DNA of 64,000 nt, from assembly GCF_036408795.1 (NCBI RefSeq), contig NZ_JAZGJP010000001.1:186001-250000 (forward strand), written 5' to 3'. Source of the stretch: Olsenella_L kribbiana. Its GTDB lineage: Bacteria; Actinomycetota; Coriobacteriia; Coriobacteriales; Atopobiaceae. Below, piece by piece: positions 1-7,401 of this stretch. The translations under genes and the position numbers were made by a program. The notes beneath the pieces are model-generated. The model was not told the DNA's origin. It searched no databases and was given only the letters and a program-made list of their open reading frames with translations. The first letter of the stretch is position 1, and every line of letters starts with the position of its first letter.

Positions 1-1
1 G

Positions 2-979
2 GTCCGCTGGAAGGATGTCGCAAAGCTCGCAGAGAAGCACAATGACTGCATCTTCGGCCTCTTCACGAACGGCACGCTCGTGACCCAGAAGGTCTGCGAC
101 GACGTCAAGCGCCTCGGCAACATCGTATTCTCGCTCTCCCTCGAGGGCTTCAAGGATGCCAACGACGGCCGCCGTGGCGATGGCTGCTTCGACAAGGTTA
201 TGGCTGCCATGGACCTCATGCGCGAGAACGGCCTTGCCTTCGGCGTCTCCACGGCCTACACAAGAAACAACGTCGAGTCTGTCACTTCCGATGAGTACTA
301 CGACCTCATCATCGAGAAGGGCGCGCTCTGGGCATGGTACTTCCACTACATGCCGGTGGGCGAGGGCGCCAATGCCGACCTCATGCCGACGCTCGAGCAG
401 CGCAAGTACATGCTGCACCGCATCCGCGAGGTGCGTGACTACGAGGGCGGCAAGCCGATCATGGCAATGGACTTCCAGAATGACGGCGAGTTCGTCGGCG
501 GCTGCATTGCGGGCGGCCGCGTCTTCTGCCACATCACCGCTCGCGGCGATGTCGAGCCCTGCGTCTTCATCCACTACTCGAATGCGAACATCCACGACAA
601 GTCGCTCCTCGAGTGCCTCCAGCAGCCGGTCTTCCAGGCATACCGTGCTCACTGGCCCTGGAACGACAATATGCTCCGTCCGTGCCCGATGCTCGAGAAC
701 CCCGAGATCCTTCCTGAGATCGTGCACGAGTCAGGCGCAAAGTCGACCGAGTATGTGACGCCGGAAGATGTCGACCACCTCTGCAAGAGGACCGCTCCTT
801 ACGCGAAGGCATGGGCTCCTGTGGCCGATCGCCTGTGGCGTGAAGAGCACCCCACCGGAAAGAAGGTCTATGAGGACAACATCTCGATGATGCCTGTGGA
901 CCAGAAGGCAAAGCGCCTTGCCGAAAAGGATGCCGAGCTCGATTCCGCAATTGCAGCCGGCACCGAGTTCACGAAGTAG
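2..979 (+). CDS. Radical SAM protein, C-terminal part (5' end outside window)
   Basis: The frame is open from the first complete codon at position 2, so the true start and probably the CxxxCxxC iron-sulfur motif lie upstream of the window. The first residues contain FTNGTLVT, typical of the strand after the cluster-binding loop in radical SAM barrels. Later Cys-containing segments (GGCIAGG, RVFCHI, VEPCVF, then LRPCPML and HLCKR) resemble a SPASM-like auxiliary cluster region. About 325 residues are visible. The substrate cannot be inferred. The GTG at 80 is an internal codon, not a credible start. A terminator hairpin follows. Confidence 0.75.
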   Translation, partial: VRWKDVAKLAEKHNDCIFGLFTNGTLVTQKVCDDVKRLGNIVFSLSLEGFKDANDGRRGDGCFDKVMAAMDLMRENGLAFGVSTAYTRNNVESVTSDEYYDLIIEKGALWAWYFHYMPVGEGANADLMPTLEQRKYMLHRIREVRDYEGGKPIMAMDFQNDGEFVGGCIAGGRVFCHITARGDVEPCVFIHYSNANIHDKSLLECLQQPVFQAYRAHWPWNDNMLRPCPMLENPEILPEIVHESGAKSTEYVTPEDVDHLCKRTAPYAKAWAPVADRLWREEHPTGKKVYEDNISMMPVDQKAKRLAEKDAELDSAIAAGTEFTK

Positions 980-1009
980 CCTTCGCAGCCAACACGCAGC
1001 AGAGACAGG

Positions 1010-1042
1010 AAAGAGCCCCGGGTGACCGAGGCTCTTTCTTTC
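1010..1042 (+). terminator. Intrinsic terminator between convergent genes
   Basis: AAAGAGCC (1010-1017) pairs with GGCTCTTT (1030-1037), with an inner CGG/CCG extension and a GTGA loop, followed by CTTTCTTTC. The reverse strand also ends in TTTC after the hairpin. It can therefore serve both the radical SAM gene and the patatin gene that ends at 1067. Confidence 0.8.
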
Positions 1043-1066
1043 TGCCATGATTGCTGATGGGATGGC

Positions 1067-2008
1067 CTATTCTACTGCGTGCTGTCTGACCATGCGCAGG
1101 AATGCATCCACGGCAGCACGTCGCACGGCGGTGAGCGCAGACGGACGGGCAGCGGACCAGTCTATGGGGTGTTCCTCGATCATCTGGCGCGCTTCCGCTA
1201 TGACCTGCTCGCCTGTTCCTGCCTGGAACGCGTCGTCTCCTGAGACCGGCAGATTGATATAGATGTCTGCTGCCTGCGAGTAGATGCGGTCAAGCTGGTT
1301 GGCTCCGCAGTTCATCGTCTTCTTTGCAATCGAGAGTGGCGTCATGTCAGGAATCGGGCGGGCATGGCGGATCATGCCGACACCGACGACAGCGTCCACC
1401 ATGGAGCGGTCGAAGAGCGGCGTCGGCAAATTCATGCGGCACCCGCCATCCATGAAGGTACGGCCAATATAGGCGGTAGGCGTGACGACAAGCGGATAGG
1501 AAGCGGAGCATGTCACGCACTTTGCGACCTCGAGCTTCTCGTCGGAGAGGATGCGCCAGTTGCCATTCTCGTCGTGGAAGAGTTCAGGGTCGTTCGTGAA
1601 GACGCAGAGCTCACCCGTGACCACATCCACAGCACAGAGGGCAACGGGCTTCTTGAAGTCTGCAAAGGTATAGATGCCCGCCTCATCGAGAATGTTTCTT
1701 GCAAAGCGCTCCATGATGGCAGAGTCGATGATGCCATGCGTGCCGACAGCATTGAAGAGCTTGATGGGGTTCATCTTGAGGACGCCCTCATCGACGATCT
1801 TCTGGTCCATCATGACAAGGAGCTCTTCCATGCGCCGGGAGTCGATGCCTATACCGGCAAGGGCAGCGACAAGGGCACCCATCGATGTGCCAGCAACTGC
1901 GCCGATCTCGATATTGTTGCGCTCCATATCCTCGATAGCGGCAACTTCTGCAAACGAGCGGAAGCCGCCACCGCAGAAAGCGACACCTACACCCTGGATT
2001 CTGGCCAT
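1067..2008 (-). CDS. Patatin-like phospholipase family protein
   Basis: The protein is a predicted serine acyl hydrolase of the patatin/RssA type, 313 residues. It shows a Gly-rich oxyanion motif (CGGGFRSF, residues 12-19), the nucleophile elbow GTSMG (40-44, Ser42) and the catalytic DGG (187-189), which give the Ser-Asp dyad. The oxyanion motif has Ser where most patatins have Gly (GGGxRG). I chose the ATG at 2008 because AAGGGGG precedes it and the domain begins directly after it. A longer frame to 2140 is open, but its extra 44 residues look non-conserved. It is divergent from the phosphatidyltransferase gene. A membrane-lipid hydrolase is plausible; the substrate is unknown. Confidence 0.85.
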   Translation of the reverse strand: MARIQGVGVAFCGGGFRSFAEVAAIEDMERNNIEIGAVAGTSMGALVAALAGIGIDSRRMEELLVMMDQKIVDEGVLKMNPIKLFNAVGTHGIIDSAIMERFARNILDEAGIYTFADFKKPVALCAVDVVTGELCVFTNDPELFHDENGNWRILSDEKLEVAKCVTCSASYPLVVTPTAYIGRTFMDGGCRMNLPTPLFDRSMVDAVVGVGMIRHARPIPDMTPLSIAKKTMNCGANQLDRIYSQAADIYINLPVSGDDAFQAGTGEQVIAEARQMIEEHPIDWSAARPSALTAVRRAAVDAFLRMVRQHAVE

Positions 2009-2099
2009 AGGACCCCCTTTGTCAGAGTCTGTGAAAGCAAGCTTAGTATGCCCGATTTTCTGGAGCATCGACGATAATTGTGGCGCCTGGTGTCCTGAA

Positions 2100-2129
2100 T
2101 TGCGTTTCTCGACATTCATTGGGTAGTAT
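2100..2129 (+). promoter_or_regulatory. Candidate sigma-A promoter for the pgsA-like gene
   Basis: TTGCGT (2100-2105) and TAGTAT (2124-2129) are separated by 18 bases, about 40 bases before the TTG start at 2171. This is sequence resemblance only. Confidence 0.4.
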
Positions 2130-2170
2130 GGATAAGTCACGAGCTCGATTGAAAGACATGAGGCAACGCT

Positions 2171-2902
2171 TTGTCATTGAGGAAACAGATAGAACGCAGC
2201 GCAAAGGCGAAGGTCGCACCTGAAGTTCTTGCGAAGCAGGAAGCCGGGCAGGATCTGGGTCCTGTTGGCACTCCCGACAACCCTTCGAACCAGATTCTCA
2301 CCGCTGCGAACGTCATAACGCTCTGCCGCTTCATCCTGACAATCGTCTTCCTCATGCTCTTCATCCAGCATGAGCACAGGGTGGCAGCGCTCACCTGCTA
2401 TGCAGTGGCAGCAGTCACCGACTTCCTCGACGGCCAGGTTGCACGCCGCACGCAGACGGTAAGCTGGCTCGGCAAGATTTCCGACCCCGTCATGGACCGC
2501 ATCCTTCTCTTCACAGGCGTCCTTGGCCTTGTGATCACCGGCGAGCTTCCGCTCTGGGTTGCCATCTTCGTGATCGGACGCGACGTCTACCTGTTCTTCG
2601 GCATGCTTGCCCTCCAGAAGTACCGCAAGCGTCCCGTCGATGTCATCTATATCGGCAAGGTCACGACAGCGCTTCTGATGTTCGGCTTCTGCGACCTTCT
2701 GCTCGGCGCTCCTGTCATCCACGGGCTGGGGCTTGTCTCTGCCTCCTGGCTGCCAGGACTCAACAGCGTCGCGGCGCCTCTCGGCATCTTCTTCGTCTAT
2801 GTCGGCATCATCACCTCGACAATCACTGCCGTCATCTATACGAAGGAAGGCATCGGCTACAAGCACGAAGCGCTTGCCGCACGGGAGCAGGAAGAGCAAT
2901 AG
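2171..2902 (+). CDS. CDP-alcohol phosphatidyltransferase (PgsA-like)
   Basis: An integral membrane enzyme that transfers a phosphatidyl group from CDP-diacylglycerol to an alcohol. The family signature DGxxAR-x8-GxxxDxxxD is present at residues 87-109 (DGQVAR, then Gly101, Asp105, Asp109), with Asp84 completing the metal-binding aspartates. The protein has 243 residues, an unusually long polar N-terminus (about 45 residues) and about six hydrophobic segments. The start is TTG at 2171, with a second TTG at 2177; GAGG lies at about 2159-2162. A second paralogue sits at 24396-24989. The acceptor (glycerol-3-phosphate, inositol phosphate or other) cannot be read from sequence alone. Confidence 0.85.
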   Translation: MSLRKQIERSAKAKVAPEVLAKQEAGQDLGPVGTPDNPSNQILTAANVITLCRFILTIVFLMLFIQHEHRVAALTCYAVAAVTDFLDGQVARRTQTVSWLGKISDPVMDRILLFTGVLGLVITGELPLWVAIFVIGRDVYLFFGMLALQKYRKRPVDVIYIGKVTTALLMFGFCDLLLGAPVIHGLGLVSASWLPGLNSVAAPLGIFFVYVGIITSTITAVIYTKEGIGYKHEALAAREQEEQ

Positions 2903-2951
2903 CGAGGCCAGAAGATCGAAGCAGGAAGCCTCTGGCAGGAAAGCAAAGAGC

Positions 2952-4235
2952 ATGAAGCAGCAGCACGCGAAGCATCTTACGAAGCAGCCGGGCAGCAAGG
3001 CTGAAAGCCGCAGGCAAGCAGTCCTCATCGCTCTTGTCTGCGCCGCTGCTGCCGTGGCGCTCCTGGCGGTCTGCGTCTTCCTGCCTCGGAACTCAGCCAC
3101 CCCGGCCCCATCTTCTGCTTCAGCAACAAGGACCGCGACCATCACCCGTGCAGTCAGCGCCTCCAAGGGGACCGCACCTACGCTCTCTGAGGCAAAGGCG
3201 GCCATCGTCACGGATAGCGACGGCAATGTGCTCTGGGAAGAGAATGCCGACGCCGAGATGCCCATGGCATCGATTACGAAAATCATGACAGCAATGGTCG
3301 TGCTCGACAATGTCGATGATCTTGATATGCCGGTTACCTGTTCTGACATCACGCTCGAGGAAGGCGCCCAGGCTGCCGGCTATGCTGCAGGAGATGTGAC
3401 GACCGTGCGCGAGCTCTTGAAGGTCATGCTCGTCTATTCGGCAAACGATGCAGCAGAAGAGCTTGCTGCCAATGTCCTTGGCAGCCGCGAGGCCTTTGTC
3501 GCAGCCATGAATGCCAAAGCTCAAGAGCTCGACATGACCCACACGCATTTCATGAATCCCTCAGGCCTCGAGGAGGATGGCCACTACTCGGCAGCCGCAG
3601 ACCTTGCCCTCATGGGCCGGTATGCGCTTGCGAACTATCCCGTCATCGCGCAGACGATACGCCGCTCTTCGGTCACTACCGCAATCGGCGGCACGCAGAA
3701 GACGTTCAAGAGCACAGATACGCTGCTCCAGACGGCTGCAGGCATGCTCGGCATCAAGACCGGCGCAGTCGAGAGCGGCACGGCCTTCCTCGGTGCCTAT
3801 GAGCAGGACGGCACAAGGGTCTATACATGCGTCCTTGGCTGCACAACAGAAGAAGGCCGCTTCACGGATACGAAGGCGCTCATCTCGTGGGCATTCTCCG
3901 ATGCCTTTGAGACGCTGCCGCTGGCAGAAGCCAGCACGAAGGCAGCCACGCTTGCCTTTGCCGACCACTTCGGCTGGGTTCTCGATGTCACACCTATCGA
4001 GTCTGTCACAGGCTATGCAGAGTACGGTGGAGACGACATCGTGGAGACCAGCATCACGAGCACGCAGGCAGCAGCGCTTCCCGGCTCCTGCTGGCAGAGC
4101 ATCGTCTGGACGCAGGGCACACGCCAGGTTGCCGAGGCCACCTATGTGGCGGGATATCCCTATCCCAAGCAGCGCAGCATCGATGAAATACTCATTCCAA
4201 TGGAAGCTGGTTTTGCCGCATGGCAGATGAAGTGA
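2952..4235 (+). CDS. D-alanyl-D-alanine carboxypeptidase (S11 family)
   Basis: A serine-type penicillin-binding protein that trims the terminal D-Ala of peptidoglycan stem peptides outside the membrane. The three S11 motifs are intact: SITK (Ser107-Lys110), SAN (163-165) and KTG (269-271). An N-terminal hydrophobic segment at residues 23-44 is a signal or anchor, followed by an Ala/Ser/Thr-rich linker. I took ATG 2952 (427 aa) because the frame upstream to 2733 lies inside the phosphatidyltransferase gene. The C-terminal 130 residues resemble the beta-rich tail of PBP5-type enzymes. The end overlaps the next gene by 16 bases, which suggests translational coupling. Confidence 0.9.
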   Translation: MKQQHAKHLTKQPGSKAESRRQAVLIALVCAAAAVALLAVCVFLPRNSATPAPSSASATRTATITRAVSASKGTAPTLSEAKAAIVTDSDGNVLWEENADAEMPMASITKIMTAMVVLDNVDDLDMPVTCSDITLEEGAQAAGYAAGDVTTVRELLKVMLVYSANDAAEELAANVLGSREAFVAAMNAKAQELDMTHTHFMNPSGLEEDGHYSAAADLALMGRYALANYPVIAQTIRRSSVTTAIGGTQKTFKSTDTLLQTAAGMLGIKTGAVESGTAFLGAYEQDGTRVYTCVLGCTTEEGRFTDTKALISWAFSDAFETLPLAEASTKAATLAFADHFGWVLDVTPIESVTGYAEYGGDDIVETSITSTQAAALPGSCWQSIVWTQGTRQVAEATYVAGYPYPKQRSIDEILIPMEAGFAAWQMK

Positions 4236-5083
4236 ACGAAGAAGAGAAGATCGTCCTCGAGGCAGAGCATCTTCTGCTCGGCGCCCTCATGGGATCTCTG
4301 GACGAAGAAGGCCCGGACGTGCCTCTTCGCTATGCCGATCAGGACGCAGAGGCATCAGCGCTTGCAGATGGCACGGCGCTCTGCGATCTTTCAGGCCTCT
4401 ATGCGCTGAGGATCGCAGGAACTGCGGCAGAGGCCTTCTGCTTTGCTGCCTTTGGCGGCAGTAAGCTTGCAGTCGGGGAGTGCGCCTTCGAGCCTGTCTT
4501 TATGGGCGATGGCAGGCTGGTCTCCGTGCCGCTTCTGGCAAGGACCGGAGACGAGGAATACGTGCTCTGGGACGCGAGCCCTTCTGCCGATCTTCTTGCA
4601 GCATGGCTCTCGTTCCTGTCGGATATCGAGCAGAATGGCTACCGTCCCTACGCTGCACTCGATCTTGAAGAGGAGAGCACCGCACTCGTGCCGCTCCTTC
4701 TCTGGGGCGATGCTGCCACATCCATCCTGCACGACTATGTGAGGAAAGACGATGAGCTGCCCCGTGCTGGACATATCTCCGACGTATCGCTCGATGGGAC
4801 GATAGCGACGCTCGTGCTCTCGCCTGAGCTTGATAGCCGGCCGAGCTACCTCGTGCTCGTTCCTTCTTCATACGCACGCATCGTCTGGAGGAGCCTTCTT
4901 TCCTTCCAGGCACTCACACCGGTGGGGCGCGTTGTCTGCCGGCAGCGTCTTTCCGAGACGCTGCCCTGGGGCAAGCTCCTGCTCGATGCAGAACCCCATG
5001 AGGTGGATGCATCGAGCCTAAAGGCTTGGGGAATCATGAGGAAGGACCATGATTTCGTCGGCGCTCGCGCGCTTCTGTCCTGA
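4220..5083 (+). CDS. GcvT/YgfZ-like folate-binding domain protein
   Basis: The 287-residue product resembles the aminomethyltransferase fold. The stretch ALCDLSGLYALRIAG (about residues 53-67) matches the conserved DLS/T...I.V.G element of GcvT and YgfZ proteins, and the rest alternates strands and helices as in that fold. No other glycine-cleavage gene is nearby, so a stand-alone YgfZ-type role (folate-dependent support of Fe-S enzymes) or a degenerate GcvT are the likely options. The start overlaps the end of the carboxypeptidase gene (ATG 4220). RidA follows 23 bases downstream, consistent with an operon. The family assignment is moderately secure; the function is not. Confidence 0.65.
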   Translation: MADEVNEEEKIVLEAEHLLLGALMGSLDEEGPDVPLRYADQDAEASALADGTALCDLSGLYALRIAGTAAEAFCFAAFGGSKLAVGECAFEPVFMGDGRLVSVPLLARTGDEEYVLWDASPSADLLAAWLSFLSDIEQNGYRPYAALDLEEESTALVPLLLWGDAATSILHDYVRKDDELPRAGHISDVSLDGTIATLVLSPELDSRPSYLVLVPSSYARIVWRSLLSFQALTPVGRVVCRQRLSETLPWGKLLLDAEPHEVDASSLKAWGIMRKDHDFVGARALLS

Positions 5084-5106
5084 GAGAGCATCTCGAGGAG
5101 GTCTTC

Positions 5107-5487
5107 ATGAAGTATGCCATCAATGCCCACGGCTTCCCTGACGCTATGGGATCGAGCTCTCAGGGAACGACTGCAGGACGCTTCGTCTTCATATCGGGAC
5201 AGATCGCCCTCGACAAGGTCGACCCGGAATGCCTTGTCGCAGGAGGCATCGAAGATCAGACAAACCGCGTCATCGATCTGGCCGAGCAGCTTCTCGCCGA
5301 AGTAGGCTGCCAGCTTTCCGATGTCGCGCAGACAACGGTCTATCTTGCGCATATGGAGGACTTTGCCGCAATGGATGCCGTCTATGCAGAACGGTTCGGA
5401 AGGCCGGCCCCCGCACGCTCCGTCGTGGAGGTCTCGAAACTTCCTCTTGATGCCCTCATCGAGATGGACTGTGTCGCCTGCAGATAG
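5107..5487 (+). CDS. ridA: RidA family reactive imine/enamine deaminase
   Basis: A small (126 aa) protein of the RidA/YjgF/UK114 family, which hydrolyses reactive 2-aminoacrylate and related enamines made by PLP enzymes. Typical landmarks are visible: FVFISGQIALD near the N-terminus, the Q..RV..L...L...G segment, and PARSVVEVSKLP, whose Arg would bind the carboxylate. GAGGAGG stands six bases before ATG 5107. Family members are trimers in the cytosol. Confidence 0.92.
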   Translation: MKYAINAHGFPDAMGSSSQGTTAGRFVFISGQIALDKVDPECLVAGGIEDQTNRVIDLAEQLLAEVGCQLSDVAQTTVYLAHMEDFAAMDAVYAERFGRPAPARSVVEVSKLPLDALIEMDCVACR

Positions 5488-5531
5488 CGCTAGAATGGAA
5501 ATGTTGAAGAAGCACTGTGAAGGGAGCCTCA

Positions 5532-5963
5532 ATGCAGCCTCAAGCAAACCCTCCCGAGGGCGATAAGACTGAAATTTTCCGTATGCCAGCAACCGATGCC
5601 ACGATTCCCGATCTCATGGGTGCGGCACGGCGGAAGCACCCTTCGCTCACCATCGTCAAGGGTCCCCAGAGCGGCGAGACCTTCGAGCTTGAAGATCCCG
5701 AGATCACGCTTGGCCGCGATCCTTCCAACAGCATCTTCCTGAACGACATGACGGTTTCCAGGCATCATGCCGTGATCGATCTTTCCGGCCTCGACTCCGG
5801 AGCTGTCACGATTCAGGACCTGGGCTCGCTCAACGGCACGTGGGTGGATGGCGCAATCATCAGCAAGGCCTATATCAAGGATGGCTCCACCATCCAGATC
5901 GGCACCTTCCGCCTGATCTTCCATACGAACCGCATCCCCTCGAGAATCGAGACCGGAGCGTAG
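5532..5963 (+). CDS. FHA domain protein (GarA/OdhI-like)
   Basis: A forkhead-associated phosphothreonine-binding protein of 143 residues. The FHA core GRDPSNSIFL...VSRHHAVI, then LGSLNGTWVDG, carries the conserved Gly-Arg, Ser, His and Asn positions. The short N-terminal tail contains DKTEIFR, which resembles the phosphorylated ETTSVFR segment of mycobacterial GarA. The genes of GarA and OdhI lie near a MerR-type regulator, as here. ATG 5532 is preferred over GTG 5517 because GAAGGGAG is correctly spaced. A GarA-like role in Ser/Thr-kinase control of central metabolism is inferred from tail and context only. Confidence 0.85.
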   Translation: MQPQANPPEGDKTEIFRMPATDATIPDLMGAARRKHPSLTIVKGPQSGETFELEDPEITLGRDPSNSIFLNDMTVSRHHAVIDLSGLDSGAVTIQDLGSLNGTWVDGAIISKAYIKDGSTIQIGTFRLIFHTNRIPSRIETGA

Positions 5964-5967
5964 ACGC

Positions 5968-6753
5968 ATGGCAGATGCGGGATATCTGACAATCGGCAAG
6001 GTCGTCAAGAAGCTGCAGCCTGAATATCCCGAGCTCTCCATCTCGAAGGTACGCTATCTCGAGGATGAAGGGCTCCTGACTCCTGCCAGGACCCCTGGCG
6101 GATACCGTCTCTACTCACAGCGCGATGTGAAACGCCTCGAGACGATTCTGTACCTCCAGAAGACGCGCTTCATGCCGCTTTCCGTCATCAAGGAAGAGCT
6201 CGGCAAGCACGAGAATGCAACGACTGCGGAGCTCGAGCAGGCGCTCTCCCAGGAAGCGCAGGCACAGGGCGCTAGCACCGTCGCATCTCTTCCTCTGGAC
6301 GACGAGGAGACGATCTCGAAGCTCCATCCAATCGACCGCATGCCAGAGCTTACCGGAGCTCCCGTGAGCTTCGTGCGCCAGCTAGCCGACGCCGGCGTCC
6401 TGGCACTCAGGAAATCGCCTCATGGCAGAGACCTGGTGGACGGCAAGGACTTCACGATCATCCGTGCGGCCGAGCGTCTCCGCCATTACGGCATAGGACC
6501 CAGAAATCTCCGCATGTATGTCGTCGCAGCGAACCGCGAGGAGGGCATGTTCGAGCAGGCGCTCGGTACGCTCTATGCCAAGAGGGGAGAGGACCCCTCC
6601 GCTTCCCAGCGCATCGAGTTCGCTCAGGCAACCGACGAAGTGCTTGCGCTCACGGACACGATCCGCGATACGCTGATACGCCGCATGCTCAGCAAGGCTT
6701 TCAAGGACATGGAGCTCGGCTCAGACCAGCAAGATGTCCTGGAACATAGATAG
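5968..6753 (+). CDS. MerR-family regulator, FtsR-like
   Basis: 261 residues with an N-terminal MerR winged helix-turn-helix: YLTIGKVVKKL, then VRYLEDEGLLTP and TPGGYRLYSQRDVKRL, ending at about residue 80. A second helical half lacks metal-binding cysteines. Length and position directly after the FHA gene match the actinobacterial FtsR group (Corynebacterium FtsR beside odhI, and its Mycobacterium counterpart beside garA), which activates ftsZ and growth genes. The orthology is inferred from context. The start lies four bases after the FHA stop. Confidence 0.8.
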   Translation: MADAGYLTIGKVVKKLQPEYPELSISKVRYLEDEGLLTPARTPGGYRLYSQRDVKRLETILYLQKTRFMPLSVIKEELGKHENATTAELEQALSQEAQAQGASTVASLPLDDEETISKLHPIDRMPELTGAPVSFVRQLADAGVLALRKSPHGRDLVDGKDFTIIRAAERLRHYGIGPRNLRMYVVAANREEGMFEQALGTLYAKRGEDPSASQRIEFAQATDEVLALTDTIRDTLIRRMLSKAFKDMELGSDQQDVLEHR

Positions 6754-6780
6754 ACCGATCACCCAAGGAAAGGACCTGCA

Positions 6781-7314
6781 TTGTCGAGCGTCGATTACGA
6801 GAGCCTGATTGTCAGCATTCCTGACTATCCTGAACCAGGCGTCATCTTCAAGGACATCACCCCGCTGTTCGCCGATGCCCAGGGCATGGCTGCAGCCATC
6901 GACGATATCGCCGATCACTTCATCAACAAGGGCATCACGAAGGTCGTCGGCGCCGAGGCCCGCGGCTTCCTCGTGGGCGCCCCTGTCGCCTACAGGCTCA
7001 ATGCTGGCTTTGTCCCGGCAAGAAAGCCCGGCAAGCTTCCGCGCGAGGTCTATTCGCAGACCTACGCACTCGAGTACGGCACGGATGAGCTCCAGATCCA
7101 CAAGGACGCTCTCACGCCTGATGACCGCGTTCTGATTGTCGACGACCTCGTCGCCACCGGCGGCACGGCTGTCGCTACGGCAGAGCTCGTCGAGAAGAGC
7201 GGCGCCAAGGTCGCCGGCTTCTCCTTCATGCTCGAGCTCACCTATCTCCATCCGCGCGAGGAGATCGCCAAGAAGTACGACGAGGAAGTCTTCACCCTCA
7301 TCCAGGTGCAGTAG
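6781..7314 (+). CDS. apt: Adenine phosphoribosyltransferase
   Basis: Purine salvage enzyme converting adenine and PRPP to AMP. It is 177 residues, the usual length. The PRPP-binding loop VLIVDDLVATGGTA is intact, the N-terminal DYPEPGVIFKDITPL and the GAEARGFLVG region are diagnostic, and the C-terminal ELTYLHPRE agrees. The start is TTG 6781, preceded by AAGGAAAGGA; no ATG or GTG competes. The gene lies 27 bases after the MerR gene and is followed by a strong terminator. Confidence 0.95.
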   Translation: MSSVDYESLIVSIPDYPEPGVIFKDITPLFADAQGMAAAIDDIADHFINKGITKVVGAEARGFLVGAPVAYRLNAGFVPARKPGKLPREVYSQTYALEYGTDELQIHKDALTPDDRVLIVDDLVATGGTAVATAELVEKSGAKVAGFSFMLELTYLHPREEIAKKYDEEVFTLIQVQ

Positions 7315-7342
7315 GGCTATCCTAGAGCTAGCATCGATTTCT

Positions 7343-7383
7343 GGAAGCTGCCGGAATGCATGCCGGCAGCTTCCTTTTCTTTA
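7343..7383 (+). terminator. Strong intrinsic terminator after apt
   Basis: A perfect 12-bp stem, GGAAGCTGCCGG (7343-7354) with CCGGCAGCTTCC (7363-7374), is followed by TTTTCTTTA. It ends only about 19 bases before the GTG start of the chloride transporter gene, so the T-tract almost touches that gene's Shine-Dalgarno sequence. Confidence 0.9.
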
Positions 7384-7401
7384 TCTGGGAGGATAGGCCG
7401 C

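Noticed and set aside
2733..2951. Upstream extension of the D,D-carboxypeptidase frame
   Set aside because: It lies inside the phosphatidyltransferase gene in another frame, gives Ser-rich non-membrane sequence ahead of a signal segment, and a good start exists at 2952.
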